A DNA stretch of 64,000 nt. Origin: Oscillospiraceae bacterium. GTDB lineage: Bacteria > Bacillota > Clostridia > Saccharofermentanales > Saccharofermentanaceae. Numbering within the stretch: position 1 is the stretch's first letter; each line of letters opens with the position of its first letter. A program made the position numbers and the translations under genes. Positions 8,809 to 17,048 of the stretch are shown here, one piece after another. Below the pieces are notes generated by a model. It searched no databases, was not told where the DNA came from, and saw only the letters and a program-made list of their open reading frames with translations. Where the stretch lies: positions 1 through 64,000 of the forward strand of contig SVIZ01000001.1 in assembly GCA_015069205.1 (NCBI GenBank). The letters are read 5' to 3'.

Positions 8809-10052
8809 ACCACCTGAAAAATATAGAACTTAAGATAATCCGTCTCAGGAACGTTCCAGAGTATCGGATGATCGGGAGCTTGTGTCCTTGCTTCGATCTG
8901 TCTTAAGCTTACGCTCGCATCTCTTGCAGCAGAAGCAAGCATCTTCCTGAAGAGTTCATCCGTCATGAAATGAGAGCATGAACATGTAGCAAGATAACCG
9001 CCTCTCGGAAGCAGCTTCATCGCCTTGAGATTGATCTCCTTATATCCCCTGCCCGCCGAATCCACAGTGTCTCTGGACTTCGTAAAAGCCGGCGGATCAA
9101 GGATTATGTAGTCGTATGTGTGATCTTTCCTTGCTGCCATATTCGTCAGCAGCTCGAAAACGTCCTCACAGACATAATCGATCTTATCCTGAAGTCCGTT
9201 CCTTACCGCATTTGCTTTAGCCATCTCCACAGCCTGTGAAGATATGTCGACACTCGTTACGTGCTTTGCGCCGTTATAAGCGCAGTTAAGACCGAATGAA
9301 CCCGTATGTGTAAAACAGTCAAGTACGGTCTTGTCCTTTGCGATCTTTGCAGCAGCAAGCCTGTTATATTTCTGGTCGAGGAAAAAGCCCGTCTTCTGTC
9401 CGTTCTCGACATCAACAGAATACCTGATCCCGTTTTCCGTTATCTCAGTAAGACAGGAATGATCGGCATCTCCATACCAGCCTTTGCCAAGTTCAAGACC
9501 TTCCTTGCTCCTTAAAGCAAGATCATTTCTCTCGTAGATTCCTTTAAGCGGCTCGCCTATCTCCTCAAAGGCAGTCATAAGCGCTTTATAGATAACATCT
9601 TTATTGAGCTCGATTCCGAGACATGCGATCTGTGTTACGGCAATATCGCCATATCTGTCGCACGTAAAACCCGGCATCTGGTCTGCTTCGCCGTGAATTA
9701 TCCTGCAACATTTGAAGTCGTCACCCGGCATGACAGTCTTACGGTACTGAACCGCATAAAGGATACGTCTGTACCAGAATTTCTGATCGAAAACATCGTT
9801 GCTGTTGCGAGATATGATCCTGACAGCGATCTTTGACTGCGGGTTATAGAAACCTGCACCCTGCCAGCTGGATCCTTCAAAACAGTCAACTATACAGCCG
9901 TCCGTGATATCACCTTCAAACGATACTATCTCGTCTCCATATACCCACGGATGTCCGTTCTTCAATGACCTTGCGGCCTTTGATGTTATGCCAAGTTTTG
10001 GAAATGCTCTTTCTGACTTCATCTTGCTTTTTTGCTTCCTTATCAAGCCCAC
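8805..10052 (-). CDS. Class I SAM-dependent rRNA methyltransferase, RlmI-like
   Basis: Probably makes 5-methylcytosine in 23S rRNA. The protein has an N-terminal PUA-like domain (KAARSLKNGHPWVYGDEI), a central domain with GEADQMPGFTCDRYG, and a C-terminal Rossmann methyltransferase with VLDCFTHTGSFGLNCAYNGA, VDISSQAVEMAKANAVRN, ILDPPAFTKS and TCSCSHFM; the two catalytic cysteine motifs of RNA m5C enzymes are represented by the last. Length 415 aa is normal. The frame opens at a GTG (10052) that overlaps the upstream gene by 10 bp; an ATG at 10022 is an alternative, and neither has a convincing ribosome site. Translational coupling to the gene at 10043-10528 is likely. Confidence 0.85.
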   Translation of the reverse strand: MGLIRKQKSKMKSERAFPKLGITSKAARSLKNGHPWVYGDEIVSFEGDITDGCIVDCFEGSSWQGAGFYNPQSKIAVRIISRNSNDVFDQKFWYRRILYAVQYRKTVMPGDDFKCCRIIHGEADQMPGFTCDRYGDIAVTQIACLGIELNKDVIYKALMTAFEEIGEPLKGIYERNDLALRSKEGLELGKGWYGDADHSCLTEITENGIRYSVDVENGQKTGFFLDQKYNRLAAAKIAKDKTVLDCFTHTGSFGLNCAYNGAKHVTSVDISSQAVEMAKANAVRNGLQDKIDYVCEDVFELLTNMAARKDHTYDYIILDPPAFTKSRDTVDSAGRGYKEINLKAMKLLPRGGYLATCSCSHFMTDELFRKMLASAARDASVSLRQIEARTQAPDHPILWNVPETDYLKFYIFQVV

Positions 10053-10528
10053 GGATCCTGAGACTTAGGTGCTCTGATCATTGCAAGAAGCATCTGGTCT
10101 TCAATGAACCACTGATTGGTAGAAACCTTATGACGGAGCAGGATATGACGCTTTGTATCAGCTCCGGAAGATGAGATGAAGATCTTCATTCTGCCGTCGA
10201 TTTCCTGGTCATAGCCCTTCTCTGTTTCAACCGTATAAGGCATTGCGGGAGTATAGTCATTATCAGGTGATGATCCCTTGAAGAAGGAACGTACGATATG
10301 TTCACCGTCAGCCATTCTGTCAGCAAGGAACTGCTTCTCATATGTGGATAATCCATAGGGACCCTTTAGGTATTCAAGCATCTCATATGTCTCATCTTTA
10401 TTGACATAATAATGCATCATTACCGCAAGGAACAAAGCTGCACCATATTCAGGTTCATTAAGTGATGCCTGGGGCATAGCCTTAAGCTCTTCAAGATTAT
10501 TGGGAAGCTTATCAAAAGTAATGATCAT
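10043..10528 (-). CDS. Hypothetical protein, DUF6935-like (161 aa)
   Basis: A soluble 161-aa protein with no signal or membrane segment. It begins MIITFDKLPNNLEELKAMPQ and contains an alpha-helical core (ALFLAVMMHYYVNKDETYEMLEYLKG) followed by a beta-rich end with HILLRHKVSTNQWFIED. The order and wording resemble proteins I know as DUF6935, whose function is unknown; the family name is from memory and moderately sure. Start moved from 10543 to 10528, where TGGAGG stands 8 nt upstream of the ATG. It overlaps the RlmI-like gene by 10 bp and so is probably co-transcribed with it. Confidence 0.7.
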   Translation of the reverse strand: MIITFDKLPNNLEELKAMPQASLNEPEYGAALFLAVMMHYYVNKDETYEMLEYLKGPYGLSTYEKQFLADRMADGEHIVRSFFKGSSPDNDYTPAMPYTVETEKGYDQEIDGRMKIFISSSGADTKRHILLRHKVSTNQWFIEDQMLLAMIRAPKSQDPWA

Positions 10529-10582
10529 AGAATTATCCTCCATATTTCTTGATCAGGGTTTTACCTACCACAAGATTATAAC

Positions 10583-10624
10583 ATTAAGACCGGGCATTCG
10601 CTTAAACATATGCCCGGTCTTAAT
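10583..10624 (-). terminator. Strong hairpin terminator
   Basis: A perfect 15-bp stem, arms 10583-10597 and 10610-10624, around a 12-nt loop, with the GC-rich ACCGGGCAT core. It lies between the end of the gene at 10646 and the start of the one at 10528, both on the minus strand, so it separates the two transcripts. The tail on the minus strand is only moderately T-rich. Confidence 0.75.
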
Positions 10625-10645
10625 CATACGGAGATTCCCATCATA

Positions 10646-11227
10646 TCAAACAGCACTGCGCTTTTCTGAAGGGATGTCATAAGCTGTAATGACGGCACCG
10701 AAGTCATCGACTATCTTCTTTACCTTGCCGCTGCCCATACCATAATTGCTGCATACATAATTCACTGAAACATGCTCATTGCAACGGAGGATCACGATAC
10801 AGGCATTCTCAATGCTGCTCTTCATAAGTGAGTCAACCTTCTCCCAAAATGTACCGGCACAGACAGTGCTCCGTATTGTTTTGGTATCAATGGGAAGGAG
10901 CTTTATGCCGAGCTTCTCTTCATAGTATCTTCTGACAAACTCACACGCCTTACGGACATAGCGTCTTATTGTCCTGTGGGTATAGTAAGTCTCTTTGGCG
11001 ACAGTCTGCTCGGAACTTCTGGACTCAAGATAAGCAACAGCTACCTTATACTCGTAGTCTTTCATATTTTTTGCTGCATAAGCCAGAGCATTATAGATGT
11101 TATCTCTTATACGCGCATAAATAACGGCGTATTCTGCGTAACCATTATCAGCAAGTTTTCTTACTGCCTTATCGATCATGTTTGGCCTTCTGAAAATATC
11201 CTTTACCGTGCAATTAAATTCGATCAT
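10646..11227 (-). CDS. Hypothetical protein with a sigma-70 region 4-like helix-turn-helix
   Basis: A 193-aa soluble, basic protein. Residues about 60-100 (VAVAYLESRSSEQTVAKETYYTHRTIRRYVRKACEF) resemble the helix-turn-helix of sigma region 4 or RinA-type phage activators, where a tyrosine-rich helix reads DNA. A second, weaker helical repeat lies near the C-terminus (NYVCSNYGMGSGKVKKIVDD), similar to the spacing of two HTH units. No family was recognised with confidence. The start at 11227 is supported by an AGGAG site 7 nt upstream; the in-frame ATGs further up have none. It is a single gene flanked by a terminator. A transcription-related role is inference. Confidence 0.65.
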   Translation of the reverse strand: MIEFNCTVKDIFRRPNMIDKAVRKLADNGYAEYAVIYARIRDNIYNALAYAAKNMKDYEYKVAVAYLESRSSEQTVAKETYYTHRTIRRYVRKACEFVRRYYEEKLGIKLLPIDTKTIRSTVCAGTFWEKVDSLMKSSIENACIVILRCNEHVSVNYVCSNYGMGSGKVKKIVDDFGAVITAYDIPSEKRSAV

Positions 11228-11500
11228 AAAAATACTCCTAAATACCATCAAGGTTTGCTACAATAGAACAAACATTCGTTTTCTTATGGGGTTATGATAC
11301 CAAATCTTCAGCAGTAAGTAAATGATAGTTTTCGAACATAAAATCAATATATTGTGTTTTGACAACCGCAAACGGTTGTTTTATCTCTATTTTATATTTA
11401 GACATTAAGTTATTATTTAAGAAAAAATTTTTACTAAATAAATCTGCAAAGCAGTTTTTTGATGATACAATTAATGTATTAACCAATATTCGAGGACTTT
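11228..11500. other. AT-rich divergent intergenic region with a small hairpin
   Basis: This 273-bp stretch separates the minus-strand gene at 10646 from the plus-strand GGDEF/EAL gene at 11501 and must hold both promoters. A 7-bp hairpin (ACAACCG/CGGTTGT, 11362-11379) followed by TTTTA lies in the middle. It looks like a terminator but no gene upstream needs one. A 64-codon open frame on the minus strand here lacks a ribosome site and is not called. Confidence 0.4.
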
Positions 11501-13807
11501 ATGAGGGTACATTATCTTTCAGAGTTAATTGTGATATCCCTAATATTGGTGGCAATGATAATTGCTACGGTTTTCAAACGGAAAAAATTTCTCGAGAAAA
11601 CCGCTTCCAGTCTTTTCAATGTTTTACTCTCGATTATCATTCCTCTTGCAGGAAACTTTCTTGCATTGTTTACCGATCTTGATTATATAGCCGAAGCCGG
11701 ATATACAGTGATGCATCTCGGTGAATGCTTCCTGCTCTATAATCTGATGATATTCATTACTGATTACTGCGGCTTCAAATACAGGCGTTCTCCGGTTCAG
11801 ATCATAACGATCGTTCTTCTCTCGCTTGTTTCATTATCTCTAATCCTTAACCCGGTATTTCATCATATGTTTACCACTAAAGCTTACTCATTGCCCGAAG
11901 GAGGAACTTACTTCGGAATAGTACCGGGCTGGGCAAAGCTATTGTGTTTCTGTCTGCTTGAAGCCTATCTTGTACTCATGATCGCAATTCTTATAGACAA
12001 GTGTCTGAAGATATCCTCTGCATATAATGAACGCTATATCGTCATTATTTTCGCGATAGTCGCATATATGGTTTTCTTCTTCGCGTCATTTTCCAACAGA
12101 CCGGTCAACTATTCGCTCATCGGATACATCATATGCGGATTCCTGCTCTTCCTCTTTACTTTCATTTACAAACCGGCATTTATCAGAAGAAGACTTGCTG
12201 ACTCGGTTGTCGGAAACCATATTGATGGCATCATCTTCTACGATACTGACGTAAACGCGCTTTATGCTAATGACAGAGCCTATGAGATCCTTCACATAGA
12301 ATCTGGCGATCCGGATAAATGCACCGACAAACTGATCGAAGTTATGGGCGGCGGCGATCTCGGTGTTGATTTCGACATATCAACGCGTTTCAAAGACAGC
12401 GAAGACGAAAAATATACATATATCCGCATCACTCACCGTTTGATGAAAGATAAAAGGAATCTGGATGTTGGCTCCTTCTTCTCCATCCATGACAACACAG
12501 AGCAGGTAGAACAAGACGAAGAAAGACAGTACCTCGCTACACACGATATTCTTACCGGCCTTTCAAACCGTATAAGTTTTGAAGAACAAGTCAGGGAGAT
12601 CATTAACGCTAATCCCAATGAATCCTACATAATGCAGGTATCGGATATCAATGACTTTAAACTTATTAACGATATCTATGGCAGAGATAAAGCTGATGAG
12701 ATCCTCAAAAAGATAGGAAACGATCTCAAAGAATTTGCTCATCCCGGTTCTGCAATCTGCAGATGGAGAGGAGATATTTTCTGTGCATTCCTTAAGAAAT
12801 CCACTCTTAATATCGAGGCTCTGGAAAAACAGGTCTTGGATACATGGGCTTCTTCAGGAATCATCAATTCTCCCGTAATCATTCACGTAGGTATTTTTGA
12901 GCCCTCTGATGAAGATATGAATCTTTCAGTAAGCGCAATGGTCGACAGGGCACAGCTTGCAATCTCCGGAATAAAGAACGATTACAACCGCTGCGTAGCC
13001 GTATATGATGACAATCTCAGAAAAGATAAACTCTGGGAACAGCAGATCACAGCAGAACTTGATTCAGCTCTGAAGGACGGTCAGATCATTCCTTATCTGC
13101 AGCCTCAATACCATGCAGACGGACATCTTGAAGGCGGCGAAGTTCTTGTAAGATGGAAGCATCCTCAGGAAGGTCTTATTCCTCCTTTCAAGTTCATTCC
13201 TATCCTCGAAAAGAACGGTATTATTGCCACAGTAGACAAATACATCTGGAGAAAAGCCTGTGAGATCCTGGCCGACTGGGCAAAGCGCAAAGACGGCCAT
13301 GAGAAACTCAGTCTCTCGATCAATATCTCACCTAAAGATTTTTACTTCATGGATATTTACGAGGTCATTACCGAGCTCGTAAAAGAGTATGATGTAAGCC
13401 CACGTCTTCTTCATCTTGAGATAACGGAAACATCCGTCATGAATAATGCGACCGAACACATAAAGACGATCAACAGACTTCGTGACTACGGATTTACCGT
13501 AGAGATGGACGACTTCGGAAGCGGCTATTCATCACTTAACATGCTTAAGGACATGCCTGTAGATATTCTCAAGATCGACATGGTATTCCTCGGCAAGACT
13601 GATGATTATAAGAAGTCCAAGATAATCCTTAACAGCATCGTCGACATGGCAAACAATCTCGATATGCCTCAGATCACCGAAGGCGTTGAGACCAAAGAAC
13701 AGTTCGAGATGCTTAAAGAAATGGGTTGCAAACTCTTCCAGGGCTACTTCTTCTCAAAGCCCGTTCCGCTCGATGAGTTCGAAAAGCTTCCGCTTATTTG
13801 GGAATAA
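11501..13807 (+). CDS. Membrane-bound cyclic-di-GMP phosphodiesterase with degenerate GGDEF (768 aa)
   Basis: A signalling protein with seven N-terminal hydrophobic helices (about residues 5-225, similar to the histidine-kinase-type 7TM input domain), a PAS-like segment (230-340), a GGDEF-fold domain (345-495) and a C-terminal EAL domain (510-768). The GGDEF active loop reads RGDIF near residue 421, so it cannot be a normal cyclase. The EAL domain looks active: EVLVRW near 547, SINISP, ETSVMNN, DDFGSGYSSLNML near 669, LKIDMVFL and TEGVET are all present. The product is therefore expected to degrade cyclic-di-GMP, perhaps with GTP sensing by the GGDEF fold. The ATG has AGGAC 5 nt upstream. Single gene; no cyclase partner nearby. 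Confidence 0.9.
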   Translation: MRVHYLSELIVISLILVAMIIATVFKRKKFLEKTASSLFNVLLSIIIPLAGNFLALFTDLDYIAEAGYTVMHLGECFLLYNLMIFITDYCGFKYRRSPVQIITIVLLSLVSLSLILNPVFHHMFTTKAYSLPEGGTYFGIVPGWAKLLCFCLLEAYLVLMIAILIDKCLKISSAYNERYIVIIFAIVAYMVFFFASFSNRPVNYSLIGYIICGFLLFLFTFIYKPAFIRRRLADSVVGNHIDGIIFYDTDVNALYANDRAYEILHIESGDPDKCTDKLIEVMGGGDLGVDFDISTRFKDSEDEKYTYIRITHRLMKDKRNLDVGSFFSIHDNTEQVEQDEERQYLATHDILTGLSNRISFEEQVREIINANPNESYIMQVSDINDFKLINDIYGRDKADEILKKIGNDLKEFAHPGSAICRWRGDIFCAFLKKSTLNIEALEKQVLDTWASSGIINSPVIIHVGIFEPSDEDMNLSVSAMVDRAQLAISGIKNDYNRCVAVYDDNLRKDKLWEQQITAELDSALKDGQIIPYLQPQYHADGHLEGGEVLVRWKHPQEGLIPPFKFIPILEKNGIIATVDKYIWRKACEILADWAKRKDGHEKLSLSINISPKDFYFMDIYEVITELVKEYDVSPRLLHLEITETSVMNNATEHIKTINRLRDYGFTVEMDDFGSGYSSLNMLKDMPVDILKIDMVFLGKTDDYKKSKIILNSIVDMANNLDMPQITEGVETKEQFEMLKEMGCKLFQGYFFSKPVPLDEFEKLPLIWE

Positions 13808-13835
13808 ACTATTTAGCACAGGTATTATGAGTCCG

Positions 13836-14264
13836 TTAATTTGAAACATCGCCGTTATAGTACAACGTGTACAGGGCATCTGATTGTTCTTCTCCCATTA
13901 TGGTAACGATAACACTTTCATCGTTCCAATCAACTTTCCAATTGGATTCACACATGGATTTTCCATCATTAGACAATGAAAAATCAACGCTGCATATCTT
14001 TTTATTATTGTTATCCTTTAAAACGATCCTACCGTCCTGAGAGCCAAATGGCCAATCCTGACTGCTTGTAGCCTGCAATTCAACGACATACTGCCCATTG
14101 GTCTGAGTATCTTTCGTCCGGGGTATATGATCGACTATTTCTATGAGAACCGGAATAGCGGCAATATGAAGTATTATTGCTGCAAAGGTAATCAAAAACG
14201 CTATAAGACATCCGTGAGATTTCGGTTTTGATTCATTAACACTTATATCTGTCTGATTGTCCAT
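13836..14264 (-). CDS. Hypothetical single-pass membrane protein (142 aa)
   Basis: The protein has a short cytoplasmic N-terminus (about 17 residues, polar), one hydrophobic helix (CLIAFLITFAAIILHIAAIPVLIEIV), and an outside domain of about 95 residues rich in Asp, Asn and Gln. The outside part is predicted mostly beta strand and contains LKDNNNKKICSVDFSLSNDG and VDWNDESVIVTIMG. No family recognised. The next gene upstream on the same strand (14307) also makes a small surface protein, 42 bp away, so the two may be one transcript. Confidence 0.65.
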   Translation of the reverse strand: MDNQTDISVNESKPKSHGCLIAFLITFAAIILHIAAIPVLIEIVDHIPRTKDTQTNGQYVVELQATSSQDWPFGSQDGRIVLKDNNNKKICSVDFSLSNDGKSMCESNWKVDWNDESVIVTIMGEEQSDALYTLYYNGDVSN

Positions 14265-14306
14265 GCTTCACCTTTTCTGATCTTGATTGATGAGTTCTCA
14301 CGGAAA

Positions 14307-14765
14307 TTACAATCCCGCACTAAATGAATAAACATTACTTTTTCCGAGTCTGTCGATTATGCGTATCTGTGAGTTATCGTAGCCCAAACCGTGAACAATT
14401 ATAGTGCCTTCCAATTCTTCATCCGAAACCACATATCCTTCTACTTTTTGGAAAATAACATCTGTGACAATTAATACCATATCATCTTCAACCAAATATA
14501 CATGGTAATGCTGGACATCATCGTATTTCTTAATTGCTTTATGTAAATAGCTGCTTTTATCAGCCAATTCATCAATTTCAGTCATGCTGATATCATACGG
14601 AGTTTCCACTTCATCGCTTGAGTAGTTTTCATTTACGACCGCTGCTATTTCGGTCATAACTTCTTCCCGTTTATTATTTGGCATCATATAATTGCAGGAT
14701 GAAAGCAACAAGCTAACACTTAGTGCAAATATCAAGATAAAGACTTTCTTCTTTAATATTCTCAT
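14307..14765 (-). CDS. Putative lipoprotein (152 aa)
   Basis: Begins MRILKKKVFILIFALSVSL and carries the lipobox LLSSC (Cys near residue 24), so it should be lipid-anchored on the outer face of the membrane. The mature part is about 128 residues, acidic in its first half, with alternating strands towards the end (HYHVYLVEDDMVLIVTDVIF). Function unknown. The ATG at 14765 has GGAG 6 nt upstream and gives a proper signal peptide; the longer frame starting at 14777 does not. Neighbour of another small surface protein at 13836-14264. Confidence 0.75.
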   Translation of the reverse strand: MRILKKKVFILIFALSVSLLLSSCNYMMPNNKREEVMTEIAAVVNENYSSDEVETPYDISMTEIDELADKSSYLHKAIKKYDDVQHYHVYLVEDDMVLIVTDVIFQKVEGYVVSDEELEGTIIVHGLGYDNSQIRIIDRLGKSNVYSFSAGL

Positions 14766-14874
14766 TTCAATCTCCACTTATAAAAATTTACCATTCCGTT
14801 CTATTATCCTTACCATTATTAAAACCGTATATTAGCCGGGATCCTGAAATTCCCCCAAGACTTCCGGAATTTAT

Positions 14875-16188
14875 TTATGCACCTATCGATACAAGCACTC
14901 CTGACAATACACAGATTGCTATGTATGAAATTGAAGTAAAAATTACTCCTGCCCTGAAATGCGTTTTACCTCTGTGTACAGTCGTAATAGTCATTGCAGC
15001 AGCAAAGCCGAGTGCCAGCGTTCCCCACATCGCCAGGATCCTCTTGGGAGTATATCCGTAGATGCTGTAATACAATCCGAGTTTGCTCATTGCTATAACT
15101 GCAAAGATTATGCTCTCTGACATGAGAAGCGTTACAAGTATCTTGGCAGGAACATCGAACTTGCCGTTCTGATCGGATTTACCAAACATAATGATAGCCA
15201 GATAGACACACATGTTTACGGCCATTATTCCGACGAGTTCGAAAAATCCTTCCCTGGCATAATGTGATACCAGCATTCCCTCCGGAACATCGCCTACAAA
15301 ACCTCCGAGCATATAAGCGAGTCTTTTTATGAAGAACAACGCATACAACGCTACAAACACACCTGCGGCTATATAGACTATGGTTGCGGAAACAGTCTTT
15401 CCCTTGCCGATAAACTTGCCAAGCTTTGCACCGACTCTCTTCTCCCTCTCGCCGTCCGATTTAGCACTTCTGGATATGAGGCCATAAAGATAGAAACATA
15501 CGGGAATGGCAAATATCACTCTCGGAATTATCTCATAGATCTTTAGCTCATTCAGATAGTTTTCAAGATCCGAGAACAGATTACTGAAGAACATTCCTAT
15601 ATCCTCGTCTATCGATGCCATGAGACTTACCGCTGTGATAAGAAGCACAAGCATTACGGGGATAAAGATGATAAGACCTACGGGATTCTTACTTGGAACT
15701 CTCTCCTCACCTTCAACAGAAGCAGGTCTCTTAAAGCATTTCCAGTCAACAACAAAATTCGGGAATCCGGCAAATGACTTAACATAGAATCCGTGAATAA
15801 GGTCGGCCGGAATAAAACCTGAGGTCTTCCCTCCGAGCAGTATCTCATTGGAGATAAGAACCGAGTATACCGCGCAAAGATGCATTGCAAATACGGATAA
15901 TGCCTCATTGGGTCCTATCGTTGCTGTAAGACCTGAAAGAAAAGTCATCGCATACCAGAAGAACGTTTCTCTCGAAGGGTTCGCGTTAATGCCTCTCCAG
16001 CCCCTCCTCACGATCTCATTTACCGCGATGAAGAGCAGGGCGATTATGGGGTATGCCACTGACCATGAAAGTCTGTTGCCATCTATCAGGAACTCGTTCC
16101 CCGAAGGCATCATCAGCCTTACATAAGCGTATGCTAAAGGATAGGCCAGGATAACTCCCAGCCTTTGGAATATGATTTTTTTGTCCAC
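14875..16188 (-). CDS. DUF4153-type polytopic membrane protein (437 aa)
   Basis: A membrane protein with about eleven hydrophobic helices and a short soluble loop around residues 150-165 (FKRPASVEGEERVPSKNP). The arrangement, with a conserved GPNEALSVFAMHLCAVY near residue 95 and a tail of three close helices, fits DUF4153 proteins. Their function is unknown. It is the third gene of a three-gene run DUF2975 - XRE - DUF4153 with gaps of 17 and 6 bp, all read from the minus strand. This association of a small XRE regulator with DUF2975 and DUF4153 recurs in Firmicutes, which supports the calls. Confidence 0.78.
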   Translation of the reverse strand: MDKKIIFQRLGVILAYPLAYAYVRLMMPSGNEFLIDGNRLSWSVAYPIIALLFIAVNEIVRRGWRGINANPSRETFFWYAMTFLSGLTATIGPNEALSVFAMHLCAVYSVLISNEILLGGKTSGFIPADLIHGFYVKSFAGFPNFVVDWKCFKRPASVEGEERVPSKNPVGLIIFIPVMLVLLITAVSLMASIDEDIGMFFSNLFSDLENYLNELKIYEIIPRVIFAIPVCFYLYGLISRSAKSDGEREKRVGAKLGKFIGKGKTVSATIVYIAAGVFVALYALFFIKRLAYMLGGFVGDVPEGMLVSHYAREGFFELVGIMAVNMCVYLAIIMFGKSDQNGKFDVPAKILVTLLMSESIIFAVIAMSKLGLYYSIYGYTPKRILAMWGTLALGFAAAMTITTVHRGKTHFRAGVIFTSISYIAICVLSGVLVSIGA

Positions 16189-16194
16189 TTGGAA

Positions 16195-16398
16195 TCAGTC
16201 CTCTCTAAACTCGAGAATGTCTCCGGGCTGGCAATCCAGCGCCTTACAAATATCGTTTAACGTCGAGAATCTTACAGCCTTGGCTTTCTGGTTTTTAAGT
16301 ATTGAAAGGTTCGCCTGTGTTATTCCGATCTTCGCAGCGAGTTCGCCGGAGGAGATCTTACGTTTTGCCATCATTACATCAAGATTTACAATAATCAT
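16195..16398 (-). CDS. XRE-family regulator, YozG-like (67 aa)
   Basis: A 67-residue Cro/CI-type DNA-binding protein that is almost only a helix-turn-helix: MMAKRKISSGELAAKIGITQANLSIL, then KNQKAKAVRFSTLNDICKAL. The ATG at 16398 is preceded by AAGGAGGAG 6 nt upstream; the longer frame reaching 16527 runs back into the neighbouring gene and is rejected. It sits between a DUF2975 gene (17 bp upstream) and the DUF4153 gene (6 bp downstream), so it probably regulates this small membrane-protein operon. Confidence 0.9.
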   Translation of the reverse strand: MIIVNLDVMMAKRKISSGELAAKIGITQANLSILKNQKAKAVRFSTLNDICKALDCQPGDILEFRED

Positions 16399-16415
16399 TT
16401 TTTCTCCTCCTTTCT

Positions 16416-16868
16416 TTAAATCGTAAGATCCATTTCTTCTTTCATTGTAATCGCTTTTGCGAAAACAACTCTGATGCTCAAAACAACAAGTGCCATAAAC
16501 AGAGCTACTACTGATAAGATCCAGCATCCGTTCCAGATAAAGCCACCTATGACACAGTCTACGGCAATACCTACAAGTGAAGCCGTAATGATCGTCATGA
16601 GCTTTGTGTTCTCTCTGTCAAAGACCTTGTCCTTGCTCATGTTGTGAAGCATCTTATATAACGGAATGAGAACTACATAACCGCCAATGGTACCAAGATA
16701 GAATACCACAATAAGTGCAATTACCAGCCTGATATCAAAAACTTCTGCCCAGCAATAAGCTATATATTTAGTAATGATAACTCCGAAAACGTCTGCTACA
16801 ACAGCCATGGCAGTGAAAAGAATAGTCGCTATCTTTGCCCACCTGAGTATAACGTCATCATATCGCAT
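16416..16868 (-). CDS. DUF2975 membrane protein (150 aa)
   Basis: Four hydrophobic helices (about residues 12-35, 48-75, 100-120, 125-143) with the conserved-looking KMLHNMSKDKVFDRENTKLM loop between the second and third, as in DUF2975. Function unknown; the family is typically paired with a tiny XRE regulator, as here. Start placed at 16868, where GGGAGG lies 9 nt upstream of the ATG; the longer frame starting at 17015 has no ribosome site. First gene of the operon running to 14875. Confidence 0.85.
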   Translation of the reverse strand: MRYDDVILRWAKIATILFTAMAVVADVFGVIITKYIAYCWAEVFDIRLVIALIVVFYLGTIGGYVVLIPLYKMLHNMSKDKVFDRENTKLMTIITASLVGIAVDCVIGGFIWNGCWILSVVALFMALVVLSIRVVFAKAITMKEEMDLTI

Positions 16869-17001
16869 ATAATCTTCCTCCCTAAAATACACTAAGCATG
16901 CCTTATGCCAGTATACTAACATAGCGTTTTTCGTTTTACAAGAGTTTTTTATCGTTTTTCGATATATTTTTCTTGTTAGACATTTCAGAGAGGAAATGAA
17001 A

Positions 17002-17027
17002 CGGGAGCCTGACATATCAGACTCCCG
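17002..17027 (-). terminator. Hairpin after the HAD phosphatase gene
   Basis: CGGGAGCCTGA pairs with TCAGACTCCCG apart from one mismatch, with a 4-nt loop. It lies 22 bp past the stop of the minus-strand gene at 17049 and is followed on that strand by TTTCATTTCC, a fair U-tract. Confidence 0.65.
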
Positions 17028-17048
17028 CCAAACACCACAGATTAAGGC

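Noticed and set aside
11292..11486. 64-codon open frame on the minus strand
   Set aside because: No ribosome site, low-complexity AT-rich sequence, no recognisable family; falls in a divergent promoter region.
16398..16527. Extension of the small XRE protein to 110 aa
   Set aside because: The extra part is a shadow of the DUF2975 gene; the strong AAGGAGG site supports the start at 16398.
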